Below are positions 7,726 to 16,156 of a stretch of DNA of 64,000 nt, piece by piece (the stretch's first letter is position 1; each line of letters opens with the position of its first letter). A model generated the notes under the pieces. The model worked only from the letters and a program-made list of their open reading frames with translations, did not search any database and was not told the origin of the DNA. This stretch comes from Sphingomonas taxi (lineage in GTDB: Bacteria > Pseudomonadota > Alphaproteobacteria > Sphingomonadales > Sphingomonadaceae). A program made the translations under genes and the position numbers. The DNA lies in assembly GCA_003240625.1 (NCBI GenBank), contig QFMX01000005.1:186001-250000 (forward strand), in the 5' to 3' direction.

Positions 7726-9474
7726 ATGACCGAGAAGAGTGGAGCCGATATCCTGATCGAGGCGCTGTGCGATCTCGGCGTGGAAGTCGTCTTCGGCTAT
7801 CCGGGTGGTGCCGTGCTGCCGATCTACGACGCGTTGTTTCGCAGCGGCCGGATCAAGCACATTCTGGTGCGCCACGAACAGGCCGCGACGCATGCGGCCG
7901 AGGGTTACGCGCGCTCGACCGGCAAGCCCGGCGTGGTGCTCGTCACCTCAGGCCCGGGCGCGACCAATGCAGTCACCGGCATCACCGACGCGCTGATGGA
8001 TTCGATCCCGATGGTCGTGATCACCGGCCAGGTGCCGACCGCGCTGATCGGCACCGACGCGTTCCAGGAGGCCGATACCGTCGGCATCACGCGCCATTGC
8101 TCGAAGCATAACTACCTCGTGAAGGATCCCGCCAAGCTTGGCGACGTGATCCACGAGGCGTTCCACATCGCCACCTCGGGTCGTCCGGGGCCGGTGGTCG
8201 TGGACATCCCGAAGGACGTGCAGGTCGCCACCGCGCGCTACAAGAAGCCCGGGCCGATCCAGCACAAGACCTATCGCCCGCAGGTGAAGGCCGACCAGTC
8301 GCAGATCGAGCAACTCGTCGACATGCTCGCCGCGGCCGAACGTCCGATCCTGTACACCGGCGGCGGCATCATCAATTCCGGCCCGGCCGCGAGCCAGTTG
8401 CTGTGCGAACTCGTCCGCATCACTGGCGCACCGGTGACGTCGACGCTGATGGGCCTCGGCGCCTATCCCGCGTCCGGCCCGCAGTGGCTCGGCATGCTCG
8501 GGATGCACGGCACGTACGAGGCAAACATGGCGATGAACCAGGCCGACCTCGTCGTCGCGCTGGGCTCGCGCTTCGACGACCGCGTGACGGGGCGGCTGGA
8601 CGCGTTCAGCCCGAACTCGCGGAAAGTGCATATCGACATCGATCGCTCGTCGGTGAACAAGACGGTGCGCGTCGATCTCGGAATCATCGCGGATGTCGGC
8701 CATGCGCTCGAGGACATGGTGCGGATCTGGAAGAGCCGCCAGCATCCGAAGCCCGATACGACCGACTGGCAGCGTCGGATCGCCGGCTGGCGCGCGGTGA
8801 AGTGTCTCGATTTCCCCGAGAACGATCCGAACGAGATCATGCCGCAGCGCGCGATCCGGGCGCTGTTCGACGCGACCCAGGCGCAGTCACCGATCATCAC
8901 GACCGAAGTCGGCCAGCACCAGATGTGGGCGGCGCAGCATTTCGGGTTCGAGAAGCCGAACAAGTGGCTGACCAGCGGTGGTCTCGGCACGATGGGGTAC
9001 GGCCTGCCCGCGGCGATCGGCGCGCAGCTCGGCAATCCGAACGCGCTGGTGATCGACATCGCCGGCGAGGCCTCGATCCAGATGAACATCCAGGAGCTGG
9101 CGACCGCCTCGCAATACCGGTTGCCGGTGAAGATCTTCATCCTCAACAACCAGTATATGGGCATGGTCCGCCAGTGGCAGGAGCTGACCTATGAGAGCCG
9201 CTATGCCGAGAGCTATTCGGATTCGCTGCCCGATTTCGTGAAGCTCGGCGAGGCCTATGGCTGGAAGGGCATCCTGATCGAGACGCGCGACCAGCTCGAC
9301 AGCGGGATCGCCGAGATGCTCGCGTATGACGGCCCGGTGATCGTCGATTGCCGCGTGTCGCAGCTGACCAATTGCTTTCCGATGATCCCGTCGGGCGCGG
9401 CGCATACCGACATGATCCTGCAGGCGAACGAAGTGTCCGGCACGATGGACGACGAAGCGAAGGCGCTGGTGTGA
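7726..9474 (+). CDS. ilvB: Acetolactate synthase, large (catalytic) subunit
   Basis: A 582-aa ThDP enzyme that condenses pyruvate to acetolactate (or with 2-ketobutyrate), the first step of branched-chain amino acid synthesis. Landmarks are FGYPGGAVLPIYDAL, the catalytic Glu51 in RHEQAATHAAEGYAR, the central FAD domain and the C-terminal cofactor domain ending in ILNNQYMGMVRQWQ. The ThDP/Mg motif reads AGEAS (Glu448), where many homologues have GDA or GDG; this is a conservative change. It is the first gene of ilvB-ilvN-ilvC, with palindromic repeats in both spacers. The start has an AAAGGA Shine-Dalgarno 9 bp upstream. Confidence 0.97.
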   Translation: MTEKSGADILIEALCDLGVEVVFGYPGGAVLPIYDALFRSGRIKHILVRHEQAATHAAEGYARSTGKPGVVLVTSGPGATNAVTGITDALMDSIPMVVITGQVPTALIGTDAFQEADTVGITRHCSKHNYLVKDPAKLGDVIHEAFHIATSGRPGPVVVDIPKDVQVATARYKKPGPIQHKTYRPQVKADQSQIEQLVDMLAAAERPILYTGGGIINSGPAASQLLCELVRITGAPVTSTLMGLGAYPASGPQWLGMLGMHGTYEANMAMNQADLVVALGSRFDDRVTGRLDAFSPNSRKVHIDIDRSSVNKTVRVDLGIIADVGHALEDMVRIWKSRQHPKPDTTDWQRRIAGWRAVKCLDFPENDPNEIMPQRAIRALFDATQAQSPIITTEVGQHQMWAAQHFGFEKPNKWLTSGGLGTMGYGLPAAIGAQLGNPNALVIDIAGEASIQMNIQELATASQYRLPVKIFILNNQYMGMVRQWQELTYESRYAESYSDSLPDFVKLGEAYGWKGILIETRDQLDSGIAEMLAYDGPVIVDCRVSQLTNCFPMIPSGAAHTDMILQANEVSGTMDDEAKALV

Positions 9475-9498
9475 TGCTGGCCAAGATCGCAACCGAAT

Positions 9499-9602
9499 CC
9501 CCCTCCCGCCTGCGGGAGGGGTTAGGGGAGGGCCTGATGACCACAGCATCGGCAGCCCTCGCCCCCCCTCCCCCGACCCCTCCCGCAAGCGGAAGGGGAG
9601 AG
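9499..9602. repeat. Dispersed palindromic repeat, family E (CCCTCCCGCCTGCGGGAGGG type)
   Basis: The left half is itself a hairpin (CCCTCCCGCCTGCGGGAGGG). The right half, CCCCTCCCGCAAGCGGAAGG, pairs with it across a 60-bp centre. A second copy lies at 63354-63457. It sits in the ilvB-ilvN spacer. Confidence 0.82.
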
Positions 9603-9611
9603 TAAGAAACC

Positions 9612-10127
9612 ATGCACATTTCCCAGGAAAAGGCCGAGCGGCACACGCTCGCCGTCATCGTCGACAACGAACCGGGCATCCTCGCCCGGATCGCCGGCCT
9701 GTTCACCGCGCGCGGCTACAATATCGAGAGCCTGACGGTGTCGGAGATCACCGCGGACAAGTCGGTCAGCCGGATCACCATCGTCACCAGCGCGTCGCCG
9801 GCGACGATGGAGCAGATTTTGGCGCAGCTCGACCGGCTCGTCCCCGTCCACAAGGTCACCGACCTCACCGCACAGGGCGCGCACGTCGAGCGCGAGCTCG
9901 CGCTGGTGAAGGTCCGCGGCACCGGCGACCACCGGATCGAGGCGCTGCGCCTCGCCGACGTCTACCGGGCGCGCGTCGTCGACGCGACGACGTCGAGCTT
10001 CGTGTTCGAGGTTACCGGCGGCATCGACAAGATCGACAAGTTCGTCGAGCTGATGGGTGAAGTCGGCCTGATCGAAGTCGCCCGAACCGGCATCGTCGCA
10101 ATCGCCCGCGGCAAAGAGCCGGCTTAA
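9612..10127 (+). CDS. ilvN: Acetolactate synthase, small regulatory subunit
   Basis: A 171-aa regulatory subunit (IlvN/IlvH type). The N-terminal ACT domain starts HTLAVIVDNEPGILARIAGL and continues GYNIESLTVSE; this domain binds valine and gives feedback inhibition of the IlvB subunit. The C-terminal half (about 85-165) has the usual ERELALVKV and DATTSSFVFEVTG segments. Length is normal for the long form. It is co-oriented with ilvB, 137 bp downstream, with a palindromic repeat in the gap. Confidence 0.96.
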   Translation: MHISQEKAERHTLAVIVDNEPGILARIAGLFTARGYNIESLTVSEITADKSVSRITIVTSASPATMEQILAQLDRLVPVHKVTDLTAQGAHVERELALVKVRGTGDHRIEALRLADVYRARVVDATTSSFVFEVTGGIDKIDKFVELMGEVGLIEVARTGIVAIARGKEPA

Positions 10128-10136
10128 CTTACTGCG

Positions 10137-10216
10137 TCATCCTGACGAAAGTTAGGACCCAGAGCCACAATCGGCGCCGCCTGGAACCCTGGGTTCCGAC
10201 GTCCGCCGGAATGACG
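10137..10216. repeat. Dispersed palindromic repeat, family D (TCATCCTGACGAAAGT type)
   Basis: Begins TCATCCTGACGAAAGTTAGG and ends with CCGCCGGAATGACG; inner arms are GACCCAGAG and ACCCTGGGTT. A better paired copy is at 19426-19505. It lies in the ilvN-ilvC spacer, immediately after the ilvN stop. Confidence 0.75.
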
Positions 10217-10233
10217 AAAGAAGGAAGAATCCA

Positions 10234-11253
10234 ATGCGTGTGTATTACGATCGCGACGCCGACCTGAACCTGATCACCGACAAGAAGATCGCGATCGTCG
10301 GCTACGGCTCGCAGGGCCACGCCCACGCGCAGAACCTCCGCGATTCGGGCGTCAAGGACGTCGCGATCGCACTCCGCGAAGGCTCGGCCACCGCCAAGAA
10401 GGCGATCGAGGCGGGCTTTGCGGTCAAGTCGAACAAGGAAGCCGCCGCCTGGGCCGACATCGTCATGATCCTCGCCCCCGACGAGCATCAGGCGGCGATC
10501 TACGCTGCCGATCTGCACGACAACCTCAAGCAGGGTGCGACGATCGCGTTCGCGCACGGCCTGAACGTGCATTTCGGCCTGATCGAGCCGCGCGCCGATC
10601 TCGACGTCATCATGATCGCGCCCAAGGGCCCCGGCCACACCGTGCGCAGCGAGTACGTCCGCGGCGGCGGCGTGCCCTGCCTGATCGCGATCGACCAGGA
10701 CAAATCGGGCAACGCGCACGACACCGCGCTCGCCTACGCCAGCGGCGTCGGCGGCGGGCGCTCGGGCATCATCGAGACCAACTTTCGCGAGGAATGCGAG
10801 ACCGACCTGTTCGGCGAACAGGCCGTGCTGTGCGGCGGCATCACCCACCTGATCCAGGCCGGGTTCGAGACGCTGGTCGAGGCCGGCTACGCCCCCGAAA
10901 TGGCGTATTTCGAGTGCCTCCACGAGACCAAGCTGATCGTCGACCTGCTGTATGAGGGCGGGATCGCCAACATGCGCTATTCGATCTCCAACACCGCGGA
11001 ATATGGCGACATCACGACGGGCCCGCGGATCATCACGTCGGAGACCAAGGCCGAGATGAAGCGCGTGCTGGCCGACATCCAGTCGGGGCGGTTCGTGAAG
11101 AACTTCATCCTCGACAACCGCGCGGGTCAGCCTGAGCTGAAGGCGGCGCGGAAGCAGGCGCTAGCGCATCCGATCGAGAAGATCGGGTCGGAACTGCGCG
11201 GGATGATGCCTTGGATCGGGAAGAATGCGCTAGTCGATAAAGCCAAAAACTGA
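10234..11253 (+). CDS. ilvC: Ketol-acid reductoisomerase (NADP+)
   Basis: A 339-aa class I KARI that isomerises and reduces acetolactate to dihydroxyvalerate. The N-terminal Rossmann motif GYGSQGHAHAQNLRDSG lies near residues 24-40, followed by APDEHQAAIY and GLNVHFG. The C-terminal knotted domain has the Mg-binding TDLFGEQAVLCGG and the EC.HE region (YFECLHETKLIVDL). Length is normal for class I. It is third in the ilvB-N-C cluster. Confidence 0.97.
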   Translation: MRVYYDRDADLNLITDKKIAIVGYGSQGHAHAQNLRDSGVKDVAIALREGSATAKKAIEAGFAVKSNKEAAAWADIVMILAPDEHQAAIYAADLHDNLKQGATIAFAHGLNVHFGLIEPRADLDVIMIAPKGPGHTVRSEYVRGGGVPCLIAIDQDKSGNAHDTALAYASGVGGGRSGIIETNFREECETDLFGEQAVLCGGITHLIQAGFETLVEAGYAPEMAYFECLHETKLIVDLLYEGGIANMRYSISNTAEYGDITTGPRIITSETKAEMKRVLADIQSGRFVKNFILDNRAGQPELKAARKQALAHPIEKIGSELRGMMPWIGKNALVDKAKN

Positions 11254-11356
11254 CGCGAGTGCGCGGAAGCGCGTGAGCGCGGCCGGCACGACGAAGCCTG
11301 CCCATAGGGCACGGCTTCGCCGGGTCCGACGGGCCGGCGTTCCCGCGCACTCCACA

Positions 11357-11460
11357 CCACCCCGGCGAAGGCCGGGGCCCAATTGGGAAGGCCCCGGTAA
11401 CGGAACGCAGTCCTCAGTTGGCGACGTCCCCCAATTGAGCCCCGGCCTTCGCCGGGGTGG
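11357..11460. repeat. Dispersed palindromic repeat, family C
   Basis: Arms begin CCACCCCGGCGAAGGCCGGG and end with its reverse complement at 11460. Same layout as 1003-1106, including the AATTGG/CCAATT inner boundary. It lies downstream of ilvC in a 457-bp gene-free stretch (11254-11710). Confidence 0.85.
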
Positions 11461-11493
11461 TATTGTGAGATGGGAGCCGGTTTCTCCTCCCTG

Positions 11494-11570
11494 TTCCCTC
11501 GCAAACGCCGGGGCCCAGGATCTCGGGCGGTGATCGTGGTTTAGCTGGGCCCCCGCGTCCGCGGGGGAAC
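11494..11570. repeat. Dispersed palindromic repeat, family G (TTCCCCCGC..GGGGGCCCAG type), degenerate
   Basis: The left arm TTCCCTCGCAAACGCCGGGG and the right arm, which contains CCCCCGCGTCCGCGGGGGAA, resemble the elements at 30049-30139 and inside the gene at 51217-51271. The left arm has decayed. The rest of 11254-11710 shows no gene. Confidence 0.65.
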
Positions 11571-11710
11571 GAGAGCTGGCGGTGCACTCTACCGCGAGCG
11601 CAAGCGCGCCCGCCCCCACCGACCCAATCCTGAAACACAGCGTTGGCATAACGTCATTTGACGCGCCTCCTCACCTCGGCCAGCATCGCGCGATCAACAG
11701 GAGACCCCGC

Positions 11711-12316
11711 ATGCGCCTAGTCCTAGCCACCATCCTCGCCCTCACCGCCGCGCCAGTAATTGCGCAGACCGCCGCGATCCCCGGCGCGCCCGTCAAAGCG
11801 CGCGTCGCCGCCGGCACTTACGCGGTCGACCCCAACCACACCCAGGTCACGTGGCAGGTCAACCACATGGGCTTCTCGATGCTCGAAGGGCAGCTCGGCG
11901 CGTCGGGGGGCAGCATCACGATCGATCCCGCCAAGCCGAACGCGACCAAGGTCGAAGTAAACTTCGCGATCGACCAGCTCTCGGTCACCTCGGCACCGTT
12001 CGCGGGCCACCTGAAGTCGAAGGACTTCTTCGACGCCGCGACCTACCCCACCGCCAAGTTCGTCTCGACCAAGGTCGTCGCGACCGGCGACAAGGCGACC
12101 ATCACCGGCGACCTCACGCTCAAGGGCGTCACCAAGCCGGTCGTGCTCCAGGCGACCTTCATCGGCGCGGGCGCGAACCCGATGAACAAGAAGCTGAACT
12201 TCGGCTTCCGCGCGACGACCTCGATCAAGCGCAGCGACTTCAACATCGGCGCCTACGCCCCGGTCGTGTCGGACAAGGTCGACTTGACGATCAACGCCGC
12301 GTTCGCCGCGCAATAA
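11711..12316 (+). CDS. YceI-family periplasmic lipid-binding protein
   Basis: A 201-aa protein with a signal peptide (MRLVLATILALTAAPVIAQ, cleavage near residue 19). The mature part has the YceI lipocalin-like beta-barrel features: GTYAVDPNHTQVTWQVNHMG at the start, GHLKSKDFFDAATYPTAKF, then TITGDLTLKGVTKPV. Family members bind isoprenoid or other long-chain lipids in the periplasm. The start at 11711 is set by the signal peptide; the frame continues upstream through repeat sequence without meaning. Confidence 0.92.
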   Translation: MRLVLATILALTAAPVIAQTAAIPGAPVKARVAAGTYAVDPNHTQVTWQVNHMGFSMLEGQLGASGGSITIDPAKPNATKVEVNFAIDQLSVTSAPFAGHLKSKDFFDAATYPTAKFVSTKVVATGDKATITGDLTLKGVTKPVVLQATFIGAGANPMNKKLNFGFRATTSIKRSDFNIGAYAPVVSDKVDLTINAAFAAQ

Positions 12317-12328
12317 TCTGTCGAAATG

Positions 12329-12366
12329 CCTATCGCGCTGGACACGGGATGTGTCCGCGCGATAGG
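12329..12366 (+). promoter_or_regulatory. Strong hairpin upstream of the leu leader peptide
   Basis: CCTATCGCGC-T-GGACAC pairs with GTGTCC-GCGCGATAGG around the loop GGGAT: 16 bp of pairing with one bulge. It follows the yceI stop and its 3' arm contains the AGGA Shine-Dalgarno of the leader ORF. It could end the upstream transcript or gate leader translation. No T-run follows. Confidence 0.6.
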
Positions 12367-12375
12367 ACGCCATTA

Positions 12376-12420
12376 ATGACGCACGGCCGCCTCCTGCTGC
12401 TTCGACTTACGCGCCCTTAG
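12376..12420 (+). CDS. Leucine-rich leader peptide of leuA (attenuator peptide)
   Basis: A 14-codon ORF, MTHGRLLLLRLTRP, with five Leu in its middle (codons CTC CTG CTG CTT, then CTT after an Arg). AGGA lies 8 bp before the ATG. The stop TAG falls inside the 5' arm of a 13-bp inverted repeat (12413-12425 with 12461-12473), and leuA starts 91 bp downstream. This is the classical layout for ribosome-mediated control: scarcity of charged tRNA-Leu would stall the ribosome on the Leu run and change the downstream fold. Ribosome-mediated attenuation is known for amino-acid operons of alphaproteobacteria. The assignment here rests on sequence alone. Confidence 0.75.
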   Translation: MTHGRLLLLRLTRP

Positions 12421-12473
12421 GCGCGCCGATCGTTTGCGCGGTGGCCATGCCCCCGCGTCTCGCGCCTAAGGGC
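12413..12473 (+). promoter_or_regulatory. Attenuator-like structure between leader peptide and leuA
   Basis: GCCCTTAGGCGCG (12413-12425) is a perfect reverse complement of CGCGCCTAAGGGC (12461-12473). The enclosed 35 nt contain a nested CGCGG..CCGCG stem. The leader stop codon lies in the 5' arm, so a ribosome finishing the leader would block this pairing. There is no U-run after the 3' arm, so the mechanism may be Rho-dependent or translational. Confidence 0.6.
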
Positions 12474-12511
12474 TGACCCGAACGCTCCCGACGACACGAG
12501 AGACACGAGCC

Positions 12512-14170
12512 ATGCTGCGCGACCCATCGACCAAATACCGACCCTTCCCGCAAGTCGACCTGCCCGACCGCCAATGGCCGTCGAAGACCATCGTCAAGCC
12601 ACCCCGCTGGCTCTCCACCGATCTGCGCGACGGCAATCAGGCGCTGATCGACCCGATGGATGCGGAGAAGAAGACGCGCTTCTTCGATCTGCTCTGCAAG
12701 GTCGGGCTGAAGGAGATCGAGGTTGGCTTCCCGAGCGCCGGCGCGACCGAATTCGATTTCATCTCGGGGTTGGTAAAGACCGGCCGCATCCCCGACGACG
12801 TCGCGATCCAAGTGCTGACTCAGTCGCGTCGCGACCTGATCGAGACGAGCTTCGCCAGTCTGGTCGGCGCGAAGACCGCGATCGTCCACCTCTACAATGC
12901 CGTCTCCCCCGCATGGCGGAAGATCGTGTTCGGGATGGATCGCGCGCAGGTCAAGCAGATCGCGATCGATGGCGCGAAAGTGCTGCGCGACGAAGCCGCC
13001 AAGCAGCCGAACGTCCGTTGGCAGTTCGAATACAGCCCCGAAACCTTCTCGACCGCCGAACTCGATTTCTCGCTGGAGGTCTGCGAGGCGGTGATGGACG
13101 TCCTGATGCCGACGCCCGACAACCCGATCATCTTCAACCTGCCTGCGACCGTCGAGTGCGCGACGCCGAACATCTATGCCGACCAGATCGAATGGTTCGG
13201 GCGCCACATCCGCAACCGTGACGCGGTGGCGATCTCACTGCACACGCACAACGATCGCGGCACCGGCGTCGCCGCGGCGGAACTCGGCATGATGGCGGGT
13301 GCGGACCGCGTCGAGGGCTGCCTGCTCGGCAATGGCGAGCGCACCGGCAATTGCGATCTCGTGACCGTCGCGCTGAACATGTACACGCAAGGCGTCGACC
13401 CGAAGCTCGACCTGTCGGACATCGACGGCGTGGTGAACACGGTCAACTACTGCACCAACATCCCCGTCCACCCGCGCACGCCCTATGCCGGCGACCTCGT
13501 ATTCACCGCGTTTTCCGGCTCGCATCAGGACGCGATCAAGAAGGGCTTCGCGGCGCAGGAGGCGAAGAACGACACGCTGTGGGAGGTCCCCTATCTCCCG
13601 ATCGACCCCGCCGATCTCGGTCGCAGCTACGAGGCGGTGATCCGCGTCAACTCGCAGTCGGGCAAGGGCGGTGTCGCCTGGGTGATCGAGCAGGACAAGG
13701 GCCTGAAGCTGCCCAAGCGGTTGCAGGCGGACTTCAGCCGTCACGTCCAGGCCTATGCCGACGAAACCAGCCGCGAGCTGAACGCGGCAGACATCTGGGG
13801 CCTGTTCGAACGGACCTACATGCCGCAGGCCGACGACCGCGTGGAGTTGCGCGATTACGAGGAGAGCGGCGGCTCGGGGCAGCGCGTGTTCATCGGCCGC
13901 GTGGCGATCGACGGCGAGGAGCGGTCGATTTCCGGGCGCGGCAACGGGCTGATCTCGGGTGTGATCGCAGCGATCGCGGAATCGACCGGGCCGACGCTCG
14001 ACGTCGTCGACTACAACGAGCATGCGATCGGCCACGGTGCCGATGCGCAGGCGGCGGCGTATGTCGAATGCCGGACGGCCGAGGGCAAGACGGTGTTCGG
14101 GGTCGGCATGGATACCGACATCGCCACCGCCTCGGTCCGGGCCGTGTTGAGCGCCGCCAACCGCGCGTAA
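12512..14170 (+). CDS. leuA: 2-isopropylmalate synthase (LeuA type 2)
   Basis: A 552-aa enzyme that condenses acetyl-CoA with 2-ketoisovalerate, committing carbon to leucine. It has the DRE-TIM metallolyase signature LRDGNQALIDPMD near residue 38 and the metal-binding SLHTHNDRGTG near 245, followed by AGADRVEGCLLGNGERTGN. A C-terminal regulatory domain follows (about 420-550). Length and N-terminus (RDPSTKYRPFPQVDLPDRQWP) match the longer LeuA form also found in actinobacteria. It is controlled by the leader described at 12376-12473. Confidence 0.96.
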   Translation: MLRDPSTKYRPFPQVDLPDRQWPSKTIVKPPRWLSTDLRDGNQALIDPMDAEKKTRFFDLLCKVGLKEIEVGFPSAGATEFDFISGLVKTGRIPDDVAIQVLTQSRRDLIETSFASLVGAKTAIVHLYNAVSPAWRKIVFGMDRAQVKQIAIDGAKVLRDEAAKQPNVRWQFEYSPETFSTAELDFSLEVCEAVMDVLMPTPDNPIIFNLPATVECATPNIYADQIEWFGRHIRNRDAVAISLHTHNDRGTGVAAAELGMMAGADRVEGCLLGNGERTGNCDLVTVALNMYTQGVDPKLDLSDIDGVVNTVNYCTNIPVHPRTPYAGDLVFTAFSGSHQDAIKKGFAAQEAKNDTLWEVPYLPIDPADLGRSYEAVIRVNSQSGKGGVAWVIEQDKGLKLPKRLQADFSRHVQAYADETSRELNAADIWGLFERTYMPQADDRVELRDYEESGGSGQRVFIGRVAIDGEERSISGRGNGLISGVIAAIAESTGPTLDVVDYNEHAIGHGADAQAAAYVECRTAEGKTVFGVGMDTDIATASVRAVLSAANRA

Positions 14171-14303
14171 TCCTCCCCGCACGCGGGGAGGGGGACCAGC
14201 ATAGCTGGTGGAGGGGGCGTGCCGCGAGCGTTACGCTACTGGGACAGCCCCCCTCCACCACCCCGCAAGTGCGTGGCGGTCCCCCTCCCCGTTCCGGAGA
14301 GGA
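14171..14303. repeat. Dispersed palindromic repeat, family B (TCCTCCCCGC..GGGGGAGG type)
   Basis: Starts directly after the leuA stop and ends at the folB stop. Arms TCCTCCCCGCACGCGGGGAG and the reverse-complement end CCGGAGAGGA flank a centre with GTGGAGGGGG / CCCCCCTCCAC. It is a divergent member of the family at 19261-19384, 34851-34972 and 47727-47849. Two convergent genes share it. Confidence 0.8.
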
Positions 14304-14654
14304 TTAGCGTTCCCGAACGATCTCGCAGCCTACGCGGGCGTCGGGGTAGACGTCGGCCTTCACGGTGCGGACCTTCACCCGACGCACCCGTTCGTCCGCG
14401 AGGCACAGCGCCGCGATCCCCTCGCACAGCGTCTCCTGCAAGGCGATCGGGCGCGCCGCCACCATCGCCAATATCCCCGCGCGCACGAAATCATAATCGA
14501 GCACCTCCTCGATCGCATCCTCGCCAAGCGGGCTTGGATACACGACCGTCATCTCGACCGAGACGACCACGCGTTGCGGCGCCACCTCATGCGGATGGAT
14601 GCCGAGCCGCATCATGACCTCGAGCCCGTCGAGGATCGTTGTGAACTCAGCCAT
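14304..14654 (-). CDS. folB: Dihydroneopterin aldolase family protein
   Basis: A 116-aa protein. The ATG at 14654 (MAEFTTILDGLEVMMRLGIH) overlaps the upstream SDR gene by 8 bp; an in-frame TTG lies 12 bp further up. FolB features are the N-terminal strand with the GIHPHE segment (the conserved Glu), LDYDFVRAGI, and ALQETLCEGIAALCL with the second Glu and substrate loop. The enzyme cleaves dihydroneopterin to the hydroxymethyl-pterin precursor of folate. It is the last gene of the pterin unit folE-SDR-folB. Confidence 0.92.
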   Translation of the reverse strand: MAEFTTILDGLEVMMRLGIHPHEVAPQRVVVSVEMTVVYPSPLGEDAIEEVLDYDFVRAGILAMVAARPIALQETLCEGIAALCLADERVRRVKVRTVKADVYPDARVGCEIVRER

Positions 14655-15405
14655 TGCGTCCCTCAAACATCACGTCGCCATCGCGCGCCAAAAACCGCTG
14701 CCCGCAATCGACGAATATATTCTGCCCCGTCACACCCTTCGCGGTCAGCAGCCACGCGATCGCATCCGCGACCGCCTCCGCCCCGACCGGTCGCCGCAGC
14801 AGATTGTCGCTGGCCACCGCCGCGAACTCCGCTTCGGTCTGATCACCACTCGGCAAGGTCAGCCCCGGCGAAACGGCGTTGACCGCGATCCGCGGGCCGA
14901 GCGCCTGCGCCAGCATCGTCGTCGCCCCCTCCAGCGCGATCTTCCCGCAGCTGTACGAGAAGAAATCGGGGTTGAGGTTGGCCACCTTCTGGTCGAGCAC
15001 ATTGACCACCGTACCGTCCGAGACATCGTCCTGCGACGCCAGCGCCGAGGCGAGCAGCACCGGCGCGCCGCAGTTGATCGCGCTAAGCTCTGCGAACAGC
15101 GCCGGATCGACGCTGGGCGGCCGATCGAACTCGAACCGCGACGCGCAGTTGACCAGACCGTCGATCGGTCCGCCGATCGCAGTCCGCGCCGCCGCGAACA
15201 GGTGGCCGATCGCACCGAGATCGCTCAGGTCGCCCGCCACCGCCGCTGCACGACCGCCCTCGCCAATGATTTCCGCCACCAGCGCCTCGGCTTCGTCCCG
15301 CGAATGCCCCTGATGCACGACCACCGCATGGCCATCCGCCGCCAGCCGCCGCACGATCGCCGCGCCCAACCGCTTCGCCCCGCCCGTGACCAGCACGGTC
15401 CGCAT
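14647..15405 (-). CDS. SDR-family pteridine reductase-like protein (FolM-like)
   Basis: A 252-aa short-chain dehydrogenase. The cofactor loop TGGAKRLG (residues 7-14) has the Arg typical of pteridine reductases and FolM; the catalytic YSCGK is at Tyr151/Lys155. It lies between folE and folB with 1-bp and 8-bp overlaps, so a role in reducing dihydropterins (dihydromonapterin or dihydrofolate) is the best reading. Generic SDR function cannot be excluded from sequence alone. Confidence 0.88.
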   Translation of the reverse strand: MRTVLVTGGAKRLGAAIVRRLAADGHAVVVHQGHSRDEAEALVAEIIGEGGRAAAVAGDLSDLGAIGHLFAAARTAIGGPIDGLVNCASRFEFDRPPSVDPALFAELSAINCGAPVLLASALASQDDVSDGTVVNVLDQKVANLNPDFFSYSCGKIALEGATTMLAQALGPRIAVNAVSPGLTLPSGDQTEAEFAAVASDNLLRRPVGAEAVADAIAWLLTAKGVTGQNIFVDCGQRFLARDGDVMFEGRNG

Positions 15406-16043
15406 CAGGCGCGCTGTCCCATCAACGCCAGCACTTCCTTGCGGCTGCGTTCGTCGTCGCGGAACACGCCCATCATCCGGCTGGTCACCATCGTCACGCC
15501 CGGCGTCCGCACGCCGCGCGCGGTCATGCAGGCGTGGCTCGCCTCGATCACCACCGCGACGCCCTGCGGCTTGAGATTGTCCCAGATGCAGTCGGCCACT
15601 TCCGCGGTCAGCCGCTCCTGCACCTGCAATCGCCGCGCGAACCCGTGCAACACGCGCGCGAGCTTGGAAATGCCGACGACATGGTTGCGCGGCAGGTAGG
15701 CGATGTGCGCCTTGCCGATGATCGGCGCCATGTGATGCTCGCAGTGGGACTGGAACGGGATGTCCTTCAGCAGCACGATCTCGTCATAGCCGCCGACTTC
15801 TTCGAACACGCGGTCGAGGTGTTTCGCCGGATCGTCGCCATAGCCCGCGCAATATTCCTTCCACGCACGTGCAACACGCCGCGGCGTATCGAGCAGCCCC
15901 TCACGCGTCGGATCGTCGCCCGCCCAACGGATCAGCGTACGGATCGCCGACGCTACGTCTTCGGGGACAATCAGCTTGCCGTCGGGACCCAGCACATCAT
16001 CAGTAACCGCCTGCCCTGCGGCCCCGTCCAGTTCATCCCGCAT
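15405..16043 (-). CDS. folE: GTP cyclohydrolase I
   Basis: A 212-aa enzyme that opens the folate/pterin pathway by converting GTP to dihydroneopterin triphosphate. Zinc and substrate residues are visible: SHCEHHMAPIIGKAHIAYLP, GISKLARVLHGFARRLQVQE and EASHACMTARGV. The start at 16043 (MRDELDGAAG) has an AAAGGG eight bases upstream; an in-frame ATG lies at 16064. The stop overlaps the start of the SDR gene by one base, giving a tight pterin operon. Confidence 0.95.
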   Translation of the reverse strand: MRDELDGAAGQAVTDDVLGPDGKLIVPEDVASAIRTLIRWAGDDPTREGLLDTPRRVARAWKEYCAGYGDDPAKHLDRVFEEVGGYDEIVLLKDIPFQSHCEHHMAPIIGKAHIAYLPRNHVVGISKLARVLHGFARRLQVQERLTAEVADCIWDNLKPQGVAVVIEASHACMTARGVRTPGVTMVTSRMMGVFRDDERSRKEVLALMGQRA

Positions 16044-16156
16044 CGCAACACCCTTTATCAGCATACCCAAACATCAGAACATGGGTCCTCTTTTGCAACT
16101 GTTTCATTTCGGCCACTTGCCATAAATCCCCGTTTTCCGGGCAAGAAAAAGCGTTG

